Shown: piece by piece, positions 1-11,300 of the stretch | Numbering within the stretch: position 1 is the first letter of the stretch | Layout: every line of letters begins with the position of its first letter | Origin: Buxus sempervirens | Lineage: Eukaryota; Streptophyta; Magnoliopsida; Buxales; Buxaceae | DNA length: 64,000 nucleotides | Direction of reading: 5' to 3' | Assembly (NCBI GenBank): GCA_947561395.2 | Contig: OX387192.1 | Location: 2,480,001 to 2,544,000, forward strand | Made by a program: the position numbers and the translations under genes | The notes under the pieces: generated by a model | The model's input: only the letters and a program-made list of their open reading frames with translations | Databases searched by the model: none | Told to the model about the DNA's origin: nothing

Positions 1-925
1 CAATTGTTATAAATGTTTCATGTGGGGCCTACTTAAAAAAATCATTTACCGTGAGATGCTCCATATGATAGCATCTCACTGCTATAGCAATAAGCAATGC
101 ATTAAAGTATTACAGAAAATTTGATCTCTGTTACACCACATGCAACTAATTGAACTAGTTGTCTTATACTATGTTAAGTAGGGGAACACAATTTTTTGAA
201 TAACTTATTGTTAAACAATTTAAAATAGTTTGTGTACTCTGGGTATGTTGAAGTTGGAAAACAAAAAAGTTAATTTTCTTTTTAAATAGTGTAACATACT
301 AAAACCAAGCACTGTTAATTCCCTTAAAACATAACTTTATTATATTTGAGAATGCGGAAAATTACTATAGAGAGGCTAAGACGCCTAAGAAAATGATTAC
401 TTATTAATTAAAAAAATTGTCTGTTTTTAAAGATGGCTAATTAATCTCTACATAATATAATAATAATTAGTTGACATAATATAATCCCAATATATGAAAA
501 TTATATTAGTGTAGGAAATTAATTGGATGAAATTTTATGTGTAAGAAGCTTATAGGATTTAAAATATGTAGTTGTAACTGAATAAAAAGGACGTAGATGG
601 AAATCTTTTTGGGACAAGGAAGTCATTAATAATAGTTGGATAATTAGTCATCATCATGAAGTTGGAACATTTGTTAAAGCTCATAAAAAGTAGAATATTT
701 TTCTCTATCGAATAATAAACAACAATACAACAATACAACAATAACAAAATGCCTTATCTTAGTAAGTTAGAGTTGGCAACATGAATCTATTCCTCCATTC
801 TAATTTGTCAAAGACCACAATTTGAGTCAGATTATAATCACCTAAATCCTTTTTGATTGACTCGATCTATGTTCTCTTTGGTCTTCCTTTAATCCTCTTA
901 GATTGATTTATAAGATGCTGATATT
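1..925 (-). repeat. Dispersed repeat copy 1 (LINE-like tail)
   Basis: This block matches 16215-17250 in the same orientation over nearly its whole length, with scattered substitutions and small indels. On the minus strand, about 780-905 translates to residues of the type GRPKRT..IESIKKDLGDYN, followed by a W.NR.-like stretch, which resembles the extreme C-terminus of plant LINE reverse transcriptases. No long reading frame survives. It is either a decayed LINE 3' end or a segmental duplication containing one. Confidence 0.5.
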
Positions 926-1482
926 ACCTTCCATGGATGCTCAGATATAGTGTCAACCATATTTTACCTAGGCATGTAAGATTTCGGAATGGGCCCCGTG
1001 TCTATGTGTTGAGAGCTTATGTCTTGAGTAGCAATGTTGTAAGGTTTTTGGCCTTGTTTCTTATATCTGGATGGCTTCTTATGTCCTATGCGACTAAAAA
1101 TCGTTTTGATTCTTTGTAGTATGTGATAAGATTACTAATGCATATGTAACTGCTGTAAAATTAATGATATAAAAGAAACTGCTACATGTGTATACGACGA
1201 AATTGGAGAAAATTGGAGCCTTTTATTTGGCTTTGTAGATGTATGTCTAGTCCTTGACAAGGAAAACATCTCTAATAAAAGTTATTTAATTAGTTATTTA
1301 GCTCCTCTGGTGTTTTATTTTATTTTTTTGACAGAATTATGTGTACAGATGTCCAAGCTGGTTGCTTTTGCCAATATCACTTGTGACTTCAAGATGCTTT
1401 CATTTCATAAAATCTGGTTTTGGTCGTTGAAAGAGGGATCTTTTGGAATGACTCTGACAGTATGACTGATTGCCATTACAAA
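926..1482. other. Intergenic, 3' flank of the UGT gene
   Basis: I see no gene, structured RNA or recognisable repeat here. It lies immediately downstream of the UGT stop codon (the gene is on the minus strand), so it should hold that gene's 3' UTR and polyadenylation region. Confidence 0.5.
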
Positions 1483-2970
1483 CTAATTAACTAGACACAG
1501 AAGATCTGCAACAAATTCGTTGATGTTCTTATCCGAGCTTCCCCCTTCATCCATTGCCTCCTTGGCCAACTCCTTCCACTTAATTGCATTCCTTCTGAAC
1601 TCTTTCCCTTTCTCTCCTTCCATAACTTCATTAATGCAGAGCTCTATTTCCTCTCTCCTAACAATCTCCTCACCATTCACTCCAATCCTCAATCCCATTT
1701 TCCAAACGTCTGCAATATATTTCGCATTAGTCGTTTGATCTGACCACTGGGGCATTGCCACCATTGGCACTCCTAAGCTTAATGCCTCTAATGTCGAGTT
1801 CCACCCACAGTGAGTCACAAAACATCCCACTGAGTCATGAGCCAGTACATCCAGTTGAGGGCACCATGTCACTACCAGTCCTTTCTCTGATGTCTCCTCT
1901 TTGAAGTTGGTCGGAAGCTTGTTCTGCTCCGACTCCCTCACCACCCACAAGAAGTAGCTGTTGCTCCTCTTCAGTCCCCACGACAGTTCCTCCATTTGCT
2001 CTTTCCCCAGCTTTGCCAAGCTTCCAAATGAAACATAACAGACGTAACCGCTTCCCTTTGTGTTCAACCACTTGATGCAATCCTCAGAATTCGGCTTAAA
2101 CAGATTGCATCCATAGTCTTTGTCATCTTCCATCCGCTTGTCCAAGATCATAGACGGCACGGTTGGTCCGATCGTCTTGATCTTCCATTGCTTTGCCATC
2201 CATTTCAGTACCTAATGAAGTTCAAAACATGTTCATTAAATTTAGATTCAAAAACTATAGTAGCTAGCATTAATAAAGAAACCAATATAAATTAGATCAA
2301 TGGAGACTTGAAACCAGACCTCTTCCTCCAACTTGTCAAACGTGTTGAACAAGAGCCAATCTGCTCTCTCAAAGTTGGAGAATTGCTTCAAGAGGAGGCT
2401 CAACAATGGTGGATACGACTCCGGCTTATAAACAAAAGACGGTAAGTCATGAATTCCCAGCAATGGCAACCCAGGAATTGAAATCATAGGCTCTTGGATG
2501 GGAGTACTTAACAGTCCCCGTTGCACATGGTAGTAGATGACATCCACAGCACAGGACTGAGTGAAGAAAGCAGCACAAGGTAAACCCAGCTGCTTCGCTA
2601 CATCGACCGGCCATGAGGAAAACGGGTCATAAACCAGGCATGTTACAGGATTGCCACTTCTGTCTAATCTTTCAATGAGCTCAGCTAATGCTTGTGAACC
2701 CACAGCTTCGAATCCCTCAAGATAGGCGTCGATGCTTTCAGCTTCTGCTCGACCACCTTCGTCGAAGCCATCAGAAATGTACTCCACACTTACTGGTGAT
2801 CCAGCTTGGGCTTGCATGGACTTGGAGATGAAGATGGTGGTGACTAGTGTGACTTTGAGTCCTGTAGAAACCAAGCGCTTGGAGAATTGAAGCATGGGAC
2901 TTATGTGGCCTTGGGCGGGATAAGGAAAGACAAGAACATGAGGTCTTACCTTGCTCTCATTCCTCTCCAT
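1483..2970 (-). CDS. UDP-glycosyltransferase, UGT74 (group L) type
   Basis: Cytosolic family-1 glycosyltransferase that would move glucose from UDP-glucose to a small acceptor such as a hormone, phenolic or thiohydroximate; the acceptor cannot be told from sequence. Two exons, 2970-2320 and 2211-1483, are joined across a 108-bp GT-AG intron (2319-2212) at the position usual for UGT74 genes, giving 459 aa, full length for the family. The N-terminal PYPAQGH motif supplies catalytic His22, and Asp115 (VYDP) is the expected charge-relay partner. The C-terminal PSPG box is exactly 44 residues (Trp333-Gln376), contains HCGWNS and ends in DQ; the final Gln fits UDP-glucose use. No frameshift or stop is seen, so the gene looks intact. 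A TATA box lies about 50 bp upstream of the ATG. UGT74 membership is well supported; subfamily and substrate are not. Confidence 0.93.
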
Positions 2971-3020
2971 TTTTTCTTCTGTTCAGTAGGAATTCTTGCT
3001 ATATTTGATTGCAAGGGAAG

Positions 3021-3030
3021 CTATTTATAG
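3021..3030 (-). promoter_or_regulatory. TATA box of the UGT gene
   Basis: Reads CTATAAATAG on the minus strand, 51 bp upstream of the UGT start codon at 2970. This spacing predicts a short 5' UTR of roughly 20-30 nt. Confidence 0.7.
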
Positions 3031-3297
3031 GATGAGAATGACTGGGAGAATTGTATTCGTTCAAGGAAACAAAAAAGGGGACGGAAAGATGAAGAAGACA
3101 ATACGAATTTGATTAGGAACTGACATCTTGTTTGTGCTGCTGCTGCGTTGTCTCCAGAAGAGAGAGAGTTGCTTTCTTGTGCAAAGACACTGACAAGAGA
3201 CAGAAGGGACAATATTGTATCACAGGATCGCGAGTGCGGGACATCATTGCATACGTAATCAATGTGAATGGAAAAGGATAAGGATTTGGAATCATTA

Positions 3298-3298
<1 letters not shown>

Positions 3299-3329
<31 letters not shown>
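3299..3329. repeat. Poly-A tract (31 A)
   Basis: Uninterrupted run of 31 A residues. The flanks 'ataaggat..ggaat' occur on both sides, suggesting a short local duplication around the run. A reading frame through it giving a phenylalanine run on the minus strand is an artefact. Confidence 0.9.
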
Positions 3330-3331
<2 letters not shown>

Positions 3332-3375
3332 TAAGGATCTGGAATGCTATGTACCACTGTTTCGTTTGAATCTTT

Positions 3376-4382
3376 GGAGAGCGTTCGGCGGGCATTATAG
3401 AATTTGAATTTTAGTAGAATCCGATTCCATAATCTAAAAGGTAGTTTTGGTTGGGATTTTAAGTCTGGATTCTACTATCCGGTTGTATAATCAAGCCCAT
3501 AATCAAAACTACTTTTTTGGTGATTATAGCGATTATGAACATTGGTGCTTATATTTCCAAAATCTATGATTCTAGAGATTACGTATAACATATTATAATA
3601 AATAATAACATTATAAATATAATAATATAATATATTCTGTTATATGATATATAATTGATAATACAATTATAAATTATATTACACGTAATATAAATATCAT
3701 TAAAATAATAATATTATATATTATTATATTATATTTAATAATATATATAATAAATTATAAATTTTAATATAATGTGCATTATAATTAATTATTAGTATAA
3801 TATAATTTATATACTATTTATATTATAATATGTTATTATTATAATAATAACATATTACAATATAACTTATATTAGAATTTATGTTATAATAAACATATTA
3901 TTATATCATAAAATATATGTATATATATTATAATATAATAAATGTAATAAATTTAATATTATAATATATATATATATATATATATATTTAATATAATAAT
4001 ATTCTATAAATTATAATATAACTTATATTAGAATTTATGCTATAATAAACATAAATTATAATATAGTATTATTATAATAAATATATTAATATTAATAATA
4101 TTATATTATTATAATAAACATATTATAATAATATTATATACATATATATTTTAATATTTAATGTATTAATATATTATATTTAATATAATAATATCCAAAT
4201 CTAATCTCAATAATTGGTGTCAACCAAACAAGATTCCAAATTCTAATTCAAAAATCTGAGTTCACAATCCAACTTATCCAAATAGGATTTTGGTTTTTTT
4301 AAATCAAGGAAATATAATTTGGGTTATAGAATCTAGGATTAGAATCCTAATCTAGATTCTATAATGCCCACCAAACGCCACC
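3376..4382. mobile_element. Non-autonomous TIR element, copy 1 (about 1.0 kb)
   Basis: The left end (GCATTATAGAAT) and right end (ATTCTATAATGCCCACC) are inverted repeats, and both ends match the element at 4566-6098. The core is almost pure AT with TA-rich palindromes and no reading frame. The left terminus is diverged and its target duplication is not clear (TTA follows the right end). It is an older relative of the next element. Confidence 0.7.
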
Positions 4383-4565
4383 TTAGTTTAGTATTTTAAA
4401 CATTAAAATTTCTCCATGTCACGGGAAAGTGCCCATCATAGTCAGGTTAGTAAAATTTTGGCAGTATATATATAGTATGATTAGATTTGAAATCCAATTC
4501 GTCAGTGCAGGAATTACTTGGAATTCAAGGTCCGCTAAAGTTTTACATGGTTGTGATTAAATTAA

Positions 4566-5145
4566 GGGGGTGTTTGGTGTGCATTATAGAATCTGGATTC
4601 TAGTAGAATCCGATTCCATAATCCAAAAGGTGTGTTTGGTTGAGATTTTAAGGTCGGATTCTACTATCTGGTTATATAATCAAGCCCATAATCAGAATCT
4701 ATTTTTCTTTTGGTGATTATAGGGATTATGGACATTGGTACTTATATTTCCAAAATCGGTGATTCTAGAGATTATGTATAATATATTATGTTATATGATA
4801 TATAATTGATAATACAATATTAAATTATATGACACGTAATATAAATATCATTATTATAATAATATTATACATTATTATATTATACATAATCATATGTATA
4901 ATAAATTATAAATTTCAATATAACGTACATTATAATTAATTATTATTATAATAATAACAAATTATAATATAACTAATATTAGAATTTATGTTATAATAAA
5001 TATAAATTTTATTATAGCGTTATTATAGTAAACATATTATTATATCATAAAATATATACATATATATGTATATTATAATATTATGATGTTATAATATAAT
5101 AAATTTATTATAATAATATGTTCATAATATCATAGTAAATTTAAT

Positions 5146-5191
<46 letters not shown>

Positions 5192-5796
5192 TATATATTA
5201 TAATATAACTTCTATTAAAATTTATGTTATAATAAACATAAAATTATATTATAGTATTATTATAATACTATTATATATTATATTATTATCACAAACATAT
5301 TATTATATTAATAATATTATATTGTTATAATAACAGTATTATAATCATATTATATACATATATATTTTAATATTTAATATAATAATATTTAAATTTAATA
5401 TTATATTAATATTAGCATATTAATATATATTAATATATTTAAAAAATTTAATATTGTAACATATTATATTTTAATAAATTTATTATAATATTACATATAA
5501 TATACGTAAAATTTTATTTATAATAAACTTAAATTATATTATTATAAAATTATATATTATGATATTTTAAAATAATATAGTAAATTATAATATAATTTAT
5601 ATTATAAATTATAATATAGTTTATATTATAAATTATAATATATTTTATATTATAATATATATAAAATTTTATTATTATATTATTATAATATAAAGTATGA
5701 TACTATTATTATTATTACATATATTATATAATATCAAATAATAATATTATTATATTATATATAAATTTATATATTAAATAAAAATATACATATTAC

Positions 5797-5840
<44 letters not shown>

Positions 5841-6098
5841 ATTTTAAATAAGACTTTAGTTTTTCTATATATATTATATTATTTTAATGCAATCTTTAAT
5901 AGAAAAAACTCTAAATTTAATTTCAATAATCGGTGTCAACCAAACAAGATTCCAAATTCTAATTTAAAAACCCGAGTAAACAATCCAACTTATCCAAATA
6001 GGATTTTGGTTTTCTAAAATCGGGGAAATATATTCTGAGTTATAGAATCTAGGATTAGAATCCTAATCCAGATTCTATAATGCCCACCAAACGCCACC
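4566..6098. mobile_element. Non-autonomous TIR element, copy 2 (Tourist/PIF-Harbinger-like)
   Basis: Termini GGGGGTGTTTGGTG and, as reverse complement of the right end, GGTGGCGTTTGGTG continue into a longer inverted repeat containing GCATTATAGAATCTGGATT. The element is flanked by TAA on both sides (4563-4565 and 6099-6101), which fits the 3-bp TWA duplication of PIF/Harbinger elements. The interior is AT-rich, with (TA)n runs near 5150-5190 and 5800-5840, and encodes nothing. At 1.5 kb it is long for a MITE. The superfamily is inferred from ends and duplication only. Confidence 0.75.
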
Positions 6099-6244
6099 TA
6101 AGTTTGAAATCCAACTCCACCAACTAAACTATTATTTTTTAATTATTATTATTGTTGACATGATAAATTTTAAATAATTATGAGTTAAATAATAAAGGAT
6201 CCTAACTTTGAGTTATGTAGTTGTAATATAGAATAGGTCAATTT

Positions 6245-6410
6245 TGTGAGCCTTAGCGAATGGTAAGATTGCTTCATTATAGCTTAAAAATTACAAGGTC
6301 GAGTCACAGGAAATAGCCTTTCAGCTTATAGGGGTAATGTTGCGTACATAAGATCCTCCTCAAACCCCGCACAGTGGTCGGAGCCTCACTCACTAGGCTA
6401 GCCTTTCTTT
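6245..6410 (+). mobile_element. Au-type SINE (degenerate)
   Basis: tRNA-derived head with an A-box-like sequence (TAGCGAATGGTAA, 6254-6266) and a B box (GGTCGAGTCAC, 6297-6307), then the characteristic body: AACAGCCT-like, GGGTAA.G.TGCGTACA, an ACCCCGC stretch, a GGAGCCT.A..CACTAGGCT-like end, and a T-rich tail. The order and spacing match the Au SINE family of angiosperms. It is diverged and probably inactive. Confidence 0.75.
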
Positions 6411-6454
6411 TTTCTTTTTTTAAAAACGCCTTTCTTTTTTCTTTTTTTAAAAAC
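6401..6454. repeat. 27-bp tandem duplication in the SINE tail
   Basis: Two perfect adjacent copies of a 27-bp unit (6401-6427 and 6428-6454), pyrimidine-rich and ending in TTTAAAAAC, at the T-rich end of the SINE. Confidence 0.85.
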
Positions 6455-6801
6455 TTGAGAGATTGACATCTAAAATGAATGTAGACGATGTTTCAATAAA
6501 GTGGGGTTTTCGTTTAATATTTCCTCCACAATCATTGCATAGCTATATCTATTACCCTTATAAAAGTAGGAATCGCATTAAACATTTTGTTTGATTTTTG
6601 TCCTTTAGTCAATTTTAAATTACATAAATATATTGTAAAATTCTTTCTTTTGTAAAATGCACCGATTCAAACTTGGGAAAATTAATTTTTAGTGGTGCTT
6701 TATCAAATTATTAAAGATTTAGTCAGCAAAGTTTTGAGTTTTAACTTTTAGTGCACCTTTATCAAAATAATTAATTTTTAGTGCCATTTTACTATTGACG
6801 A
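6455..6801. other. AT-rich spacer before the hAT relic
   Basis: No gene seen. The sequence 'ttagtg.ccttttatcaaa' occurs in two or three imperfect copies between 6680 and 6790. The hAT homology begins abruptly at 6802 inside the BED finger, so the transposon's true 5' end and left terminal repeat are missing. Confidence 0.5.
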
Positions 6802-7539
6802 ATGGAGCTTAGAGGGGGTGGAGTTACTAGATTGAAGCATCATCTTGCTGGTGGGAATCCGAATGTAGAGAAGTGCTACAGTTGTCCTGTAGAAGTTTCC
6901 AGGGCTATGAGTGAGCATCTTAGAGCTACAAGGAAGGAGAATGAGGAAATTACTATAGAGAGGGATGCTTTAAGAGATAGGTTAGCTGGGAGGGCAGCAC
7001 AGATGGATAGGGGAAATGGCATCTATGTTGATGATAATGATGATTTTGATCGAGAAGATGCTATGACAAGAGAGGAAAGAGAACATGTTGATGAAGCAAT
7101 GAGAAGATCAATTGTAGACATTCATTACAGAGAGCAAGGAGGGACAAGAAGTGTAGATTCTATAGATGTTGGTTGCACACCAGGTATAGACCTCAGAGCC
7201 AGTTCTGGGGGGTGTCATCATGGAGCTAGTTTGATGCGCAGTACAAGTGTCAGAGAAGCTTTTGACAAAATGGTTGGGAGGCCGAAGCAGCCAAGAAAGA
7301 AGTCAAGGGGATCTACTATAGAGGAGATGGATCCTTCAATTTATCAAAATAGAGATGCAAAGCAAAGTAGGTTGAAGGATGCTTGGCATCCAGGAAAATG
7401 GGCAAAGAATGTGTAAGCACCTCATTTTTGCGCCCCCCGAAAGAGCCGGAAATGCAAACCCTGGTCAAAAAGTCAAAACCTGATGGGTCAAAATTTGACC
7501 TTTTGATCAGGTAATAATCTGGCCACCTTGCTTTATCTC

Positions 7540-7880
7540 AATGGATAGAGAATCTCGACACGATTCCAACGCAACTAAGTTTGCTGGAATCGGAGTCCGG
7601 ATGAGGGTTCTGCGGGCGGTCAAACTTGAGGATGAGCTGAAAGTTGACTTTTCCTTGATTTCCGTACCAAGTACCTTGCCCTATACCATTGGATATAGAA
7701 TCTCGACATGGTTCCAACGCAACTGAGTTTGCTGGAATCGGAGTCCGGATGAGGGTTCTGCGGGCGGTCAAACTTGAGGATGAACCGAAAGTTGACTTTT
7801 CCTCGAACCCCGTGCCAAGTACTTAACCCTATGTCATTGAATAGAGGGCTTCGATACGAGTTCAAAGCAATTGAGTTTGC
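7540..7880. repeat. Three imperfect ~150-bp tandem units
   Basis: Units begin near 7541, 7691 and 7838 with 'ggatagagaatctcgac'-like sequence and share 'ttgctggaatcggagtccgg' and 'tcaaacttgaggatga'. Units 1 and 2 are very similar; unit 3 is more diverged. Confidence 0.85.
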
Positions 7881-8136
7881 TCAAATCGAAGATCAGATGA
7901 AAAAGATATGGGCTGTCGAGGTTTCTGGGCAGAAAAAGCCGGAAACTGCACACGTGGCGCAGGAACTGCACACGTGGCTGCCAACACAGCAAAATATCTC
8001 GGGGACTAAATCTTGAATATCCAAAAATCTCAAGGACTAAACAAAAATTCGTACGGGGCAATCCGTAGATATCCAAAAGCGTCAAATCGGTCGAATCGGT
8101 CAAGTCGAAGGGCAAATCCGTAATTTTTTGATTTGT

Positions 8137-8392
8137 ATCCGGTCAAATATACCGGATACACATACCCTTATGTATATCCGGACTCCAAGGCCGGATACAA
8201 AGATTTGCTCGGCGAGATTCGCGCCGATTCCCCGACAAATTCGCGGCGGAATTAATTTTTGTCAATTATTATGTTTTGTATCCGGACTCCAAGACCGGAT
8301 ACAAAGGCAGCTTAGTGTATCCGGACTTGGAGTCCGGATACACTATATACCTAGTGTATCCGGACTCCAAGTCCGGATACATTAAAATTGTT
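8137..8392. promoter_or_regulatory. TATCCGG/CCGGATA palindrome cluster in the 3.5-kb LTR
   Basis: About five imperfect palindromes of the form TATCCGGACTC..GTCCGGATAC, with a gap near 8205-8275, placed in the first third of the LTR. The core word is identical to the one repeated in element 1. A related pair with a GATCCGG core (9815-9835) and a GGCCGGATAC half-site (near 9870) lies further in. Confidence 0.8.
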
Positions 8393-11300
8393 ATAAAAGG
8401 GGGCAGCAGCCCCCTTTCCAATGGTTGGTTGATTCCACTGTGCTTAGGCCTCCTTGCCCGACCTTTGCTCATCTGAACCCTCCCTTTCAAGCACCCATTG
8501 ACCCCCACCACCTTCCCACCACCACCCCAAGGCAGCTCCACCCCTTCTCCTCCTCCTTCCTCCTCACCTCTCACCCACCAAGTGTCAAGAAGGAGAGGTT
8601 GCTTGCTGTTGCTACTGTGGGAGGACTTACCAGCTGCTGTCCATCTTCAAGGGAGTGTCTCCACCTCCTCTAAAGAGCCTAGAACCTCCAGGTAAGATCC
8701 CTAATCATGTTTTGTTACTCATATATTAAAATCAGATTTTTCTAATGATTTTCCTACTTTTGTTTTCCTTCTTTCCATGAGGCTGATTTCTATGGCACTT
8801 TATGCATGCATTTGATTTCCTTCTCTTGGCATGAAGTCACCACCAATAATAGGGCCACGTAGGGTCCTTTGAGAGTAGGAGAGCTCATCTTTTTTATACT
8901 TTTGTGGGTGTTTATAAACTGCCATGTTAGCCTACTGTTTTGAGTATTTTGAGGAGGAGGGTGTTCCTCCCATTCTAATCTCATGTACCCTTATAATACC
9001 CCCCACTTCCCTTCTTCATTTTCTCTTTTTTCTCAATTTTTCTTGTGATTTTTCTGGATATTCTGCTGCTAGTCATACCCTGTGTTGTTTGCTGTTGAGA
9101 TGATGCGATGAGCATGCTCCCTTCACCCCCAACCCCCTTTGCAAGGATGTATATGGGAAGCTGCCGGGAACAGCAGCATGCCTTGGTGTCACTGCTGTTC
9201 CCAGCAGATTTGTCGCCCCATCCGACTCCCCCTAGCTATCATGCATGCATGTTCCCTTTTGCATGAAGCCCTTTGCTTGCCTACTTGTTTGCCATTGTTA
9301 TGAGGAATGAATATATGCTTTTTTAGAGCTTGCTGTGTTCTCCATGTACCAAGGCATGTTTTCTATGCCAGATGGTCTCCATGTTGCTGTCCTAGCATAT
9401 TGATGCGTGCTCCCCCACCCCATACCTCCTTAAGTTGCTGTTTTGCCTCCTTTGAGTGAATCTATGTGAGCCAAACCAACTACTGCTGTGTTTTTCTTTT
9501 TGAGGACCTCCTAGCATGCTTGAAACCACCTGGGACAGCAGCTGTCCCAGTAAGATTGGCCTCCCAGTCTTCATCCCTAAGACCTCCCACTGTGTTGCTA
9601 CAATTGTCGAAAAAGAAGAAAGAGATGGAGGGTAGCAAGCCCCAATGCCACCCTTCCCTTTGCTGGAAAATCACAAAAAGTGACCAAGGGGATACCTCCC
9701 CAAATCTGAACCAACGTGGGCCTGCCTAAGGGCCCACATGACTTGTGAAAACCCATAGGAACCCCTTTGAAACAACCCCCATGGCATAACCCCAAAAAAG
9801 GGCATTTTTAAGGTGATCCGGCAACTCAGGCCGGATCACCTAGGGCCTGTGTGCATCCGACAACCAAGGCCGGATACATGATAAAAAATATAATTTTTAC
9901 GATTTTGTGTTCTTGGCCGGATTTTGTGATGATTTTTGCTAAACCAAGCAAGCCAACAGGGTTTCCGGGTCACCTAGAAACCCAACTTGGGACCTGGACC
10001 ACCGGTCCAATCTGGTACATCTGTGGGCCTTCCAACGGGGCCCACCAAGCCCAACAAACTTCTTATGCATGCAACTAAGCAACTTAGAGTAATTAATTGA
10101 ACCAAGTGGGCCAAGCTTAATGTGGCCCACCCCGAACCCATTTTGTGCAGCAATGATACGTTTGAATTTGCATGGTTTGGCCGAGACCTAGGGCTAGAGC
10201 CTATCGGGCCCGCCAAAGCCCATTAACCTAACCAAGGAAGGGTGCAAACCCTAAGCCTCAAGGAACTGGGCTTTTTAAGCCCAAATTTGGACTATGGGCC
10301 CCAAGCCCAACATCCAACCCACCTGGGTGAATTTAAATAAGATAAATTAAAGACGTTTTGGCAACCAACACGGGGGCCCACCCAGGGGCCCGCAAATCAA
10401 TGCCGGCCCGCTTCTTGCATGGAAATCACTTAAGTATCCAACTTGAACAAACTAAATAAAACTAACACACTTAACCAAAGCCCACAGGGCCTCCTAGGCT
10501 TAGACAGAGGCCCACAGGGGCACATGGGCTTACCCAAGCCCGTCAAGGACACAGTGGGCCTTCCAACGGGGCCCACCCAATCAGACTCAGATCATCTAAA
10601 CTAAGCAAGATAAAATCAGTTAAAGGGACCCACACCACTCAGGTGGTCCCGCTAGACTTAAACAAATGGCATGCTGGATTAGCACTCGGGTGAGAAACCA
10701 AGGTAAGCTGACTCAAACCAAGGAACCCACGGGACCCGTCATCCAACGGGGTGGACTGGGGTGTCTACGGACTTCCCCAGACCACAACCGAGAATCGACT
10801 TAGAATCTCAAGCATCAGACCAAAGCCCAAAATGGACAAGATTAGGCACCCAGGTGTCCGCCTGCACCCCATCAGGCGGTGGCGACTCCGAAATTACCCC
10901 GTGCCGTGTTTCCCACGCGCGCATAGAATGTAAAGCAAGCCATTGGTAGGTGGTTTAGTTACAGCAATATCGCACCAAATGCTGCAAATAACCCCTACTA
11001 TTAGACGATGATTGATGAGATCGCTAGGGCTGGACCAGGGATTAAAGGTCCCACTCCATATGAGATCACAGGGCCTATACTGGATACAGAAGTGGATGAG
11101 ATACAGACATACATAAAGTCGTTTATGAAGAAATGGGATACTTATGGTGTAAACTTGATGTGTGGTGGTTGGATTGGGCCTACCAGGCTATCAATCATTA
11201 ACTTTTTGGTCTACTGTGATGGAAGAGCAATTTTTCACAAGTCAGTTAATGCTTCTGACAAAATCAAGGACCATCAGTATTTGTTCAAATTGATGGATGA

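Larger units (their letters stand above)
7412..10925 (+). mobile_element. 3.5-kb solo-LTR-like insertion in the hAT gene
   Basis: The insertion interrupts hAT codons exactly and is flanked by the direct repeat AGAATG (7406-7411 and 10925-10930; the true duplication is probably 5 bp, with the end ambiguous by a base). It starts TGTAAGCACC and ends near GCGCGCATA, with TGGCGACTC at 10880-10888, the same landmark as the other Tat/Ogre LTRs here. No gag or pol is present. Internal features are three roughly 150-bp tandem units (7540-7880), a TATCCGG palindrome cluster (8137-8392) with another pair near 9815-9880, and a region dense in GGCCCA/GGGCC words (9720-10600). It is most likely a solo LTR of a very long-LTR gypsy element. 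Confidence 0.65.

Noticed and set aside
3021..3395. 124-codon minus-strand frame upstream of the UGT
   Set aside because: It crosses the poly-A run and the UGT TATA box; low complexity, no domain.
9720..10600. GGCCCA-rich region as a host promoter
   Set aside because: The words resemble plant site II elements, but they sit inside the LTR-like insertion with no gene downstream.
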